From: an uncultured Microcaldota archaeon
GTDB lineage: Archaea; Micrarchaeota; Micrarchaeia; Anstonellales; Bilamarchaeaceae
NCBI GenBank assembly: GCA_903920925.1
Contig: CAIXOA010000111.1
Span: 1 to 6,379, forward strand
Reading direction: 5' to 3'
DNA length: 6,379 nt
Shown here: positions 1 through 5,094 of the stretch, in pieces
Numbering within the stretch: the stretch's first letter is position 1
Layout of the letters: the number at the start of each line of letters is the position of its first letter
Position numbers and translations under genes: made by a program
The notes under the pieces: generated by a model
Database searches by the model: none
What the model was told of the DNA's origin: nothing
Seen by the model: only the letters and a program-made list of their open reading frames with translations

Positions 1-1
1 C

Positions 2-763
2 CAGTACGAAGTCATAGAGCGCATAAAAAAGACAGTCGCATGGCTTGACAAGCGCGATACCGATTCAGTTTCCTATTCCGGGAATGTCTATTGCGTGACC
101 GTTCCATTCCATACTTTGTATGTCAGAAGGCATGGAAAGCCCGTTTGGTGCGGGAATACTTCCATGTACTGGGGCCCCCCCAACCGCATCTTCGCGGAAA
201 CCTTCGAGAAGATGAAGGCGAAGCTCGCGGCCTCGGGCTACTGCGGCTACCTGGATTTGAACTGCATCGCGAACTGGAGGGGCGTTTTCCCGCTGGAGTG
301 GACCTGCAGGTTCGGCGTTCCCACCATCCAGATACAGATGGAGGGTGTTGTTTCCCCGTGGGGTGAATTCCTCTATGCGCTCGCAAGCGGCGAGGAATAC
401 GAGCTCAGGACCAAGAGGGGCTTCGAGATAGGCGTGGTGATCGCGACCCCGCCCTTCCCGTTCAAGGACCCCTCGGCCTTCAAGAAATATTCCGAGGACG
501 CGGCGATAATATTCAAGAAGCCGGTGACCGAAGGGGTGCACATCGGCGACGTGAAATTGGACGAGGGGGAGTGGCATCTCGCGGGCGAATCCGGCTATGC
601 GCTCGTCGTAACTGGCTTCGGCTCCACGATGGACGAGGCGAGGAAGAGCGCCTACAAGAGGGTCAAGAACATACAGATACCCAACATGTTCTACAGGACG
701 GACATAGGAGTCCGCTGGTTCACGGACAGCGACCGGCTCCAGACCTGGGGATACCTGTTCTGA
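2..763 (+). CDS. PurD/GARS-like ATP-grasp ligase, C-terminal part (5' end outside window)
   Basis: The frame is open from the left edge to TGA 761-763, giving 253 visible residues, so the true start lies upstream. The GTG at 95 is an internal Val codon. The C-terminal half resembles phosphoribosylamine-glycine ligase, a cytosolic ATP-grasp enzyme joining glycine to phosphoribosylamine. LEWTCRFGVPT (bases 293-325) matches the PurD metal-site strand EFNCRFGDPE. A GARS C-domain follows, with the family's closing pattern FGSTMDEARKSAY and then FYRTDIGVRW near the end. Two key positions differ from classic PurD: the metal-ligand Asn is Thr (codon 302-304), and the DPE after RFG is VPT. The partner gene is a metallopeptidase rather than a purine gene. 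I therefore call it a PurD paralogue, possibly an amide or peptide ligase with another substrate; true PurD remains possible. The family call is fairly sure and the substrate is unknown. Confidence 0.8.
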   Translation, partial: QYEVIERIKKTVAWLDKRDTDSVSYSGNVYCVTVPFHTLYVRRHGKPVWCGNTSMYWGPPNRIFAETFEKMKAKLAASGYCGYLDLNCIANWRGVFPLEWTCRFGVPTIQIQMEGVVSPWGEFLYALASGEEYELRTKRGFEIGVVIATPPFPFKDPSAFKKYSEDAAIIFKKPVTEGVHIGDVKLDEGEWHLAGESGYALVVTGFGSTMDEARKSAYKRVKNIQIPNMFYRTDIGVRWFTDSDRLQTWGYLF

Positions 764-767
764 GGGA
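762..767 (+). promoter_or_regulatory. Shine-Dalgarno site of the metallopeptidase gene
   Basis: GAGGGA overlaps the stop codon of the preceding ATP-grasp gene and lies 5 nt before the ATG at 773. This supports that start and coupled translation of the two genes. Confidence 0.5.
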
Positions 768-772
768 TTCGC

Positions 773-1348
773 ATGAGCCCGACAAAGGTTGTTTTGAGCT
801 GCCATTCCGACACCGTATGGGACGCGGCCCATATCTCCGCCTACAAGAGGAGGCGCCGCATCTGGTATTACGGAAACCTGGACAATCTCGTCACGGTCGC
901 CGCGGTATTCGTGAACCTCCACAAGCACCCGGACAACGTAAAAACATATTTCACGATGCACGAGGAGACCACGATGGGGGGCGCGAAGAGCCTCATGAGG
1001 AGGGAGGGAAAGGCCCTCTACATAGCGCTGGACATCACGGGCATGAGCCCGCGCTCCGACGTCACCATAGAGCACATCCACCATATCGACAAGAAGAAAC
1101 TGCGCGAGCTTCTGCGCCCCCTTCCCTACAAAATCACATTCACGGACGGCGAGCCGGACGAGGCAATCACATTCGGGAAGAAGTATCCTACCTTTTCGCT
1201 CTGCCTCCCGGTCTACGGGCACATCCACGGCCGCACCAGCACCTCGCGCACGAAGATGCTCCGCTACACCCGCGCGGTCCTGGACATAGCAAAAATAGTC
1301 TCAAAGAACCTGCAGCACATAGTAATCCACAAGCACCATCCTAAATAA
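773..1348 (+). CDS. Minimal M28/M42/M20-like zinc metallopeptidase
   Basis: A 191-residue protein with the ordered metal and catalytic signature of co-catalytic zinc peptidases: HSD at 11-13 (His11 and the Asp13 after it), Asp37 in GNLDN as bridging ligand, Glu64-Glu65 in MHEETTMGG as general base and ligand, Asp87 in LDITG, and His150 or His152 in YGHIHG. All expected ligands seem present, so activity as an aminopeptidase, carboxypeptidase or deacylase is plausible. M28, M20 and M42 enzymes usually have about 300-400 residues, so this is close to a bare catalytic core lacking a lid or dimerisation domain. No signal peptide is seen, so it is probably cytosolic. It begins 9 bases after the ATP-grasp gene, implying co-transcription and possibly opposing make/break roles on one amide-linked compound, which is an inference. 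The His-rich end (HIVIHKHHPK) is not a known motif. Its 3' end overlaps the DUF1405 gene on the other strand. Confidence 0.72.
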   Translation: MSPTKVVLSCHSDTVWDAAHISAYKRRRRIWYYGNLDNLVTVAAVFVNLHKHPDNVKTYFTMHEETTMGGAKSLMRREGKALYIALDITGMSPRSDVTIEHIHHIDKKKLRELLRPLPYKITFTDGEPDEAITFGKKYPTFSLCLPVYGHIHGRTSTSRTKMLRYTRAVLDIAKIVSKNLQHIVIHKHHPK

Positions 1349-1931
1349 GGAAAAGCAAATCCGTGAATATCTTCGGCTTCTTTTTCGTGTATGCGAGGTA
1401 GAGGGCCGATACGCTCGCCACACTCAGTAAGACCGTAAACGGGAGCAGCAATGCATCGTTCGGCACCGTCCAGGGCTTCAATCCCCAGAAATAATCCATA
1501 TAATCGTTCAACAGGAACCACGCAAGCACAATCAGCAGGTATTCCGTCTTCACTTCTATTTTTCCAACCAACGCAAAGGATTCCAGCATCATCCCGAAAT
1601 GCGTCACAAGCATAATCGCATATAATTCCCAGTATGCGGGCGCAAAGTAAATCTGGTTGAAATAGAGTATCACAACAACTGTCCAAATCCCGTATTTCAG
1701 CGCATACGCGGAGGCGAGGAAGGAAAGGAAATCGTTCTTCTTCCCGATCCAGACCAAAAAGAGGGAAGCCGCCACCAGCAGGACCGCCAGCGGGCAGTCC
1801 GCCACAAAGACCAGCAATGGAAGGGGCGTCGCCGCAATCTGGTCCGCATAATAGACAAAGAAGCCGAAGTATGCGCCTATCAAATTAGCAATAATGACCA
1901 AAAGTAAAATAATCCCCGGCTTCCTTTCCAT
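1341..1931 (-). CDS. DUF1405 (YpjA-like) integral membrane protein
   Basis: A 196-residue protein with about six hydrophobic segments (roughly 7-28, 37-61, 72-91, 98-122, 130-148, 158-181). It carries what I recall as the DUF1405 pattern: NLIGAYFGFFVYY (16-28), FVADCP (42-47), ALKYGIW (77-83), HFGMMLES (111-118) and LNDYMDYFWGLKP (141-153). His111, Glu117, Asp143 and Asp146 lie in or beside membrane segments. The family has no established biochemical role. The ATG (1929-1931) starts 3 bases after the copA stop, with a G-rich GGGGGATAGGGG acting as ribosome site across the junction, so translation is probably coupled to copA. It is the last gene of the copper operon, which hints at a role in metal handling or membrane redox biology, but position is the only evidence. 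Its stop overlaps the end of the convergent peptidase gene by 8 bp. Confidence 0.78.
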   Translation of the reverse strand: MERKPGIILLLVIIANLIGAYFGFFVYYADQIAATPLPLLVFVADCPLAVLLVAASLFLVWIGKKNDFLSFLASAYALKYGIWTVVVILYFNQIYFAPAYWELYAIMLVTHFGMMLESFALVGKIEVKTEYLLIVLAWFLLNDYMDYFWGLKPWTVPNDALLLPFTVLLSVASVSALYLAYTKKKPKIFTDLLFLI

Positions 1932-1934
1932 CCC

Positions 1935-4151
1935 CTATCCCCCGATCGGCTTATACCCCTTCATGAGAAGGGAATTAGAAACCACGCTCACCGAGCTGAA
2001 GGCCATAGTGCCGCCGGCAATCAATGGGTTAAGCAAAAATCCGGTAAATGGATAAAGCACTCCCATCGCAACCGGAATCCCGATAACATTGTAGAAGAAC
2101 GCCCAGAACAGGTTCTGCCTGATTTTCTTCATCGTGTATTTGCTTATATCTAATGCCTTCGCCACGTCCCTCAAATCATCCTTCACCAGCACGATGTCCC
2201 CGCTTTCTATCGCCACATCCGTCCCGCTCCCGATTGCAATCCCTATGTCCGAAGCCGCGAGCGCAGGGGCGTCATTTATGCCGTCGCCCACGAATGCGAC
2301 CTTCATCCCCTCCGCCTGCAGTTTCCTTACCTCCTTCTCCTTCTCCTCAGGAAGAACCTCCGCAAGCACCATGTCTATTCCCGCCTCCTTCGCAATCGCC
2401 TGCGCCGTCCTCCTGTTATCGCCCGTAATCATAGCCACCCTAAGCCCCTGCTTCTTTAGCATCCTTACCGCTTCCACGGAATTTTCCTTCAGTGAATCCG
2501 CAATCCCAATAACCCCGGCAATCTTCCCTCCCACCGCGACCATCACCGCGGTCCTTCCCTTCTCCTCCAGCTGCTTCATCGCCCTCTCCGCCCCAGCAAC
2601 CTTGATCTTCCTCTCCTCCATCAGCTTCCTGTTCCCCGCGAGCACCTTCCTCCCGCCCACGGTCGCCTCCACGCCCCGCCCGGTTATGGATTTGAAGGAG
2701 CGCGGCTCGGCAATCCTAGCCTTGCTCTCCCTCGCCTCGCGCACAATCGCCTCGCCCAGCGGATGCTCGGAATTCCTCTCCGCGGAGGCCGCGAATGCCA
2801 GGAGGTCGTCCGCATCCATGCTTATCGGAACAATGTCCGTGACCTCCGGCTCGCCTTTCGTGAGCGTCCCCGTCTTGTCGAAAACCACCATCTGCACTTT
2901 GTGCGCCTCCTCCAGCGCCTTTGCGGTCTTGAAAAGCACCCCGTATTCCGCGCCCTTTCCAGTCCCCATCATCACCGCGGTGGGCGTCGCCAGCCCGAGC
3001 GCGCACGGGCACGCTATTATTAGTGTAGTCACAAACGCTGTGAGCGCGAACACAAATCCCATTCCCGCTGCGAAATACCAGTATAATCCCGCGATTATTG
3101 CCAGCCCCATCACCGTTGGCACAAAATAAGCCGAAACCCTGTCCGCCAATCTTTGGATGGGTGCCTTCGACCCTTGCGCCTCCTCCACCAGTTTGATGAT
3201 TTGCGCGAGCATGGTGTCCTTCCCCACTTTTTCCGCCCGCATCCTGAAGCTTCCCGTCCCGTTGATGGTCGCCCCGATCACCACCGCCCCCTTCCTCTTC
3301 GCCACCGGAATCGGCTCTCCGGTAATCATCGCCTCGTCCACGTAGGACTCCCCGTCCATCACTATTCCATCCACCGGAATCTTCTCGCCCGGCCGGATTA
3401 CCAGCACATCCCCGACCTTCACCTGCTCAATCGGAATCTCCGCCTCTTCTTTTCCGCGCATCACCCGCGCGGTCTTCGCCTGCAATCCCATCAGCCTCTT
3501 TATCGCCTCAGAAGTCTTTCCCCGCGCAGTCGCCTCCATCAGCCTTCCCAGCAGGAGGAATGAGATAAGTATTGCCGCAATCTCGTAATACACGAACCCT
3601 TCCAATCCCAAAAACGTGACCGCAACGCTGTACAGATAAGCCGCCCCTACCCCAATCGCAACAAGGGAATCCATCGTCGGCATCCGGTTAATGAGCGCCT
3701 TCGCCCCGCGAATGAAGAACTGCGACCCGGCCATTATCGCAAGGGTTGCAAGGAGGAACTGTATCCATATCGTGTTCTGTGCAATCCAGCCAGGAAAAAC
3801 AACGCCTGCCATCCCGCCCATCGCAAGAATCGCTGCAGGAATCGCTGCAACCACCGCAACCGCCAGCCTTAGCCTGTAATTCCGTATCTCCTTTTCCCGC
3901 GCCTCTTTTTCGGCGTCCTTCCCAGGCTTCCCCTTCAGCACCTCAAAACCCAGCTTCCTTATGACCGCCTCTATCTCCGGCATCACGATTTCGCCGGGCA
4001 CATACTCCACGGTCGCCTTCTGGGAGGCGAAATTCACCCGCACATCCTTCACTCCCTTGGTGCTCTTCAGCATCGTCTCTATGCTCATCGCGCAGGACGC
4101 GCAGTCCATCCCGCCCACAGGAATTATCACGGTTTCAGTCTTCTCAGGCAT
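1935..4151 (-). CDS. copA: CopA, Cu(I)-exporting P1B-type ATPase
   Basis: A 738-residue, full-length P1B-1 ATPase that exports Cu(I) from the cytosol at the cost of ATP. In order: one N-terminal HMA domain with GMDCASC (14-20; Cys17 and Cys20 bind copper); helices near 93-115, 127-147, 162-181 and 186-206; actuator loop with ITGEP (TGE 277-279); the transport motif CPC (381-383) in the sixth helix; phosphorylation site DKTGTLT with Asp425; nucleotide-domain His-Pro in SEHPLG (463-464); TGDN (576-579); and GDGINDAP (622-629). The last two helices carry YN (687-688) and MAFSS (716-720), the residue set that marks Cu(I)/Ag(I) rather than Zn/Cd pumps. All catalytic residues are present. The ATG (4149-4151) is supported by GGAGAG 8 nt upstream. 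It lies between the cupredoxin and DUF1405 genes, fitting a copper export or cuproprotein supply role. Confidence 0.97.
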   Translation of the reverse strand: MPEKTETVIIPVGGMDCASCAMSIETMLKSTKGVKDVRVNFASQKATVEYVPGEIVMPEIEAVIRKLGFEVLKGKPGKDAEKEAREKEIRNYRLRLAVAVVAAIPAAILAMGGMAGVVFPGWIAQNTIWIQFLLATLAIMAGSQFFIRGAKALINRMPTMDSLVAIGVGAAYLYSVAVTFLGLEGFVYYEIAAILISFLLLGRLMEATARGKTSEAIKRLMGLQAKTARVMRGKEEAEIPIEQVKVGDVLVIRPGEKIPVDGIVMDGESYVDEAMITGEPIPVAKRKGAVVIGATINGTGSFRMRAEKVGKDTMLAQIIKLVEEAQGSKAPIQRLADRVSAYFVPTVMGLAIIAGLYWYFAAGMGFVFALTAFVTTLIIACPCALGLATPTAVMMGTGKGAEYGVLFKTAKALEEAHKVQMVVFDKTGTLTKGEPEVTDIVPISMDADDLLAFAASAERNSEHPLGEAIVREARESKARIAEPRSFKSITGRGVEATVGGRKVLAGNRKLMEERKIKVAGAERAMKQLEEKGRTAVMVAVGGKIAGVIGIADSLKENSVEAVRMLKKQGLRVAMITGDNRRTAQAIAKEAGIDMVLAEVLPEEKEKEVRKLQAEGMKVAFVGDGINDAPALAASDIGIAIGSGTDVAIESGDIVLVKDDLRDVAKALDISKYTMKKIRQNLFWAFFYNVIGIPVAMGVLYPFTGFLLNPLIAGGTMAFSSVSVVSNSLLMKGYKPIGG

Positions 4152-4159
4152 GGTTTCAA

Positions 4160-4165
4160 CTCTCC
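4160..4165 (-). promoter_or_regulatory. Shine-Dalgarno site of copA
   Basis: On the minus strand GGAGAG lies 8 nt before the copA ATG at 4151. Just upstream is an A/T-rich run (about 4172-4187, minus-strand AAAAAAATAATAA) that might serve as a TATA-like element. A start of transcription about 25 nt downstream would nearly remove this ribosome site, so I do not call a promoter. Confidence 0.5.
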
Positions 4166-4226
4166 GTTCCCCTTATTATTTTTTTGCACATTCCTACCCT
4201 CCGCACCCGCATCCACCCCGAACCGC

Positions 4227-4245
4227 GGAGGGGGACACCCCCTCC
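4227..4245. repeat. Inverted repeat, 8-bp G/C stem with 3-nt loop
   Basis: GGAGGGGG (4227-4234), loop ACA, CCCCCTCC (4238-4245) is a perfect short hairpin. It is the copA-proximal one of three hairpins between the cupredoxin gene and copA. It could be an RNA structure in the copA leader, a processing site or part of a terminator. No T-run follows directly on the minus strand. Confidence 0.6.
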
Positions 4246-4262
4246 CCAGTTTGAGGGTCCGG

Positions 4263-4280
4263 TTTTCGCTGTTGCGAAAA
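4263..4280. repeat. Inverted repeat, 7-bp stem with 4-nt loop
   Basis: TTTTCGC (4263-4269), loop TGTT, GCGAAAA (4274-4280) pairs perfectly. It sits 1 base from the large palindrome at 4282-4314 and 17 bases from the G/C hairpin at 4227-4245. In the copper operon RNA it would be the middle stem-loop. Confidence 0.6.
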
Positions 4281-4281
4281 T

Positions 4282-4314
4282 GGACACATTTTTCCCGCGG
4301 GAAAAATATTGTCC
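4282..4314. repeat. 33-bp near-perfect palindrome between cupredoxin gene and copA
   Basis: The core ATTTTTCCCGCGGGAAAAAT (4288-4307) is a perfect 20-bp palindrome. It is flanked by GGACA (4282-4286) and TGTCC (4310-4314), which also pair, interrupted only by C on one side and AT on the other. It begins 20 bases after the cupredoxin stop and 130 bases before the copA start. As DNA it could be an operator for a dimeric regulator. As RNA it has no loop-forming spacer, though it could fold with a few central bases unpaired and act in 3'-end formation or processing. It does not match the CopY box pattern TACAnnTGTA. The repeat is certain and its role is open. Confidence 0.7.
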
Positions 4315-4334
4315 TCCTGACTCTCCCCCGTACT

Positions 4335-4922
4335 TCATCCTCCACCACAGCCGCACCCTCCTGTCCTCGCAGGCGCAGCCGGAGCGCTCGCCGGCACAGT
4401 TCCGTTCTCGTCCTCCACCACTAGCAATCCGTTTCCCATCCCCATTCCGCAGGTAAGCCTGTACTGCCCCGGCGTGCCCGCAACAAACTCCAGCACGTTG
4501 TCCGTTGCAGTAATCCTCTTGCTTATGCCCATCCCGTTTATCACGAGCGTGGACATGCATCCCTTCAGCGTGCTTGCATCAGCCTCAATCCGGACCGTAT
4601 CCTCTGTGCGCACCCTTATTTCCTGCGGGTCATAATTTCCGGAGCCCCAGTCGAAGCCTAGTTCCACCGTGCGCACCTCCCCAGCCGCCAGCAGTTCAGG
4701 CTCCCTGCTCCTGTTCGCCACCGCGGCAGGCGCATAGGTCGCCGGCGCAGCCACTGCACCCCCGCTCCCGTTTGCGAAGCATCCCTTCGCCCCCGTGTTT
4801 CCGCAGGAGCCGCCTCCCAAATCCCCGCCTGCCTGCTGCGGTTTCATGGTCGCCGCATAAACCACCGCGGCAAAAACCATGACCACAAGCAGGCCCGCAA
4901 ACAACAAATTCTTTCCTTCCAT
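4335..4922 (-). CDS. Membrane-anchored cupredoxin-like copper protein with CxC tail
   Basis: A 195-residue protein. A signal-anchor helix (about 6-24) is followed by a Gly/Ala-rich segment with Cys40 and Cys48, a cupredoxin-like domain (about 84-169, like the Cupredoxin_1 family) and a Pro/Ala linker ending GGCGCGGG (Cys190, Cys192). Likely copper ligands are Cys122 (KGCMS) and the CGMGMG loop (Cys158, Met160, Met162). The protein has no histidine, so a classical blue copper site cannot form; Cu(I) binding by Cys and Met is more likely. The domain aligns without gaps to the fusion's C-terminal cupredoxin between the two Cys residues (both 36 apart). The ATG at 4920-4922 is chosen because GAGGTGATT lies just upstream; the TTG at 4947-4949 would add nine unneeded residues before the anchor. 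It is probably an external copper carrier or acceptor working with CopA. Confidence 0.83.
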   Translation of the reverse strand: MEGKNLLFAGLLVVMVFAAVVYAATMKPQQAGGDLGGGSCGNTGAKGCFANGSGGAVAAPATYAPAAVANRSREPELLAAGEVRTVELGFDWGSGNYDPQEIRVRTEDTVRIEADASTLKGCMSTLVINGMGISKRITATDNVLEFVAGTPGQYRLTCGMGMGNGLLVVEDENGTVPASAPAAPARTGGCGCGGG

Positions 4923-4925
4923 CTC

Positions 4926-4934
4926 AATCACCTC
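4926..4934 (-). promoter_or_regulatory. Shine-Dalgarno site deciding the cupredoxin start
   Basis: Minus-strand GAGGTGATT matches the 16S 3'-end complement very well, with the GAGGTG part 6 nt before the ATG at 4922. It overlaps the TGA (4933-4935) of the preceding small open frame, as expected for coupled translation, and rules out the TTG start at 4949. Confidence 0.65.
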
Positions 4935-4980
4935 ACTCAACCACCACAAACTTTCCGGGTATCATCCCCATCCAGCAAGA
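4933..4980 (-). repeat. Diverged duplicate of the fusion gene's 3' end (partner 5091-5138)
   Basis: Codon for codon, 4933-4980 aligns with 5091-5138 including both TGA stops, with 37 of 48 bases identical. The changes are nearly all silent, including AGC versus TCT for Ser. Similarity stops at this Ser codon, where the hairpin at 4980-5013 begins, so a rearrangement point may lie there. Confidence 0.75.
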
Positions 4981-5094
4981 GAAAACGCGGGGAGTGCGCT
5001 CCCCCCATTTTCTTCTATCTTTCAGCCCCCCTCCCACTTCACTTTGCAACCCTTTGCCCGCACTCCTCACGCCCAGCATTTCTTCTCCAATCAT
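4933..5094 (-). CDS. Small open frame (53 aa) ending in a cupredoxin C-terminal copy; gene or remnant
   Basis: ATG (5092-5094) overlaps the fusion gene's TGA as ATGA and is preceded by GAGGTG with 5-nt spacing. The frame stays open to TGA 4933-4935, which overlaps the next gene's ribosome site. The last 15 residues, SCWMGMIPGKFVVVE, match the fusion's end SCWMGMIPGKFEVVE at 14 positions. The first 38 residues resemble nothing I know and lack the cupredoxin strands. At DNA level the copied part has changes in 9 of 16 codons, 8 of them synonymous, so it diverged while selected as protein. It may be the 3' remnant of a lost third cupredoxin gene, or a short peptide with a Cys/Met copper motif that is still made. 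The copied segment is firm; translation today is uncertain. Confidence 0.4.
   Translation of the reverse strand: MIGEEMLGVRSAGKGLQSEVGGGLKDRRKWGERTPRVFSCWMGMIPGKFVVVE
4980..5013. repeat. Hairpin between fusion gene and cupredoxin gene
   Basis: AGAAAA (4980-4985) pairs with TTTTCT (5008-5013) and GGGGAG (4989-4994) pairs with CTCCCC (4999-5004) around loop TGCG, with a 3-base internal loop on each side. On the minus strand the G/C stem is followed by GCGTTTTCTCTT, loosely like a terminator or attenuator of the upstream fusion gene. It also lies inside the 53-codon open frame. Confidence 0.5.

Noticed and set aside
95..97. GTG as start of the ATP-grasp gene
   Set aside because: The frame continues upstream to the window edge with protein-like sequence, and the family needs a much longer N-terminal part.
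65..1228. 387-codon open frame on the minus strand
   Set aside because: It is antisense to the ATP-grasp and metallopeptidase genes, shows no recognisable motif, and is explained by G/C-rich codon bias of the plus-strand genes.
571..1344. 257-codon plus-strand frame across the ATP-grasp/peptidase junction
   Set aside because: It is His/Arg/Pro-rich out-of-frame translation of two genes that carry clear family motifs.
2134..3129. 331-codon plus-strand frame
   Set aside because: It is antisense to copA, with a Ser/Pro/Ala-rich low-complexity product typical of shadow frames.
4172..4187. TATA-like promoter element for copA
   Set aside because: The A/T run is so close to the ATG that transcription starting about 25 nt downstream would leave out the GGAGAG ribosome site; there is no clear BRE.
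4200..4260. G-quadruplex or tRNA-like fragment (GGTTCGGGG on the minus strand)
   Set aside because: The G runs are better explained by the simple 8-bp hairpin, and no acceptor or anticodon arm can be found.
4947..4949. TTG as start of the membrane cupredoxin
   Set aside because: The ATG at 4922 has a strong GAGGTGATT site, and the extra nine residues would disturb a typical signal anchor.
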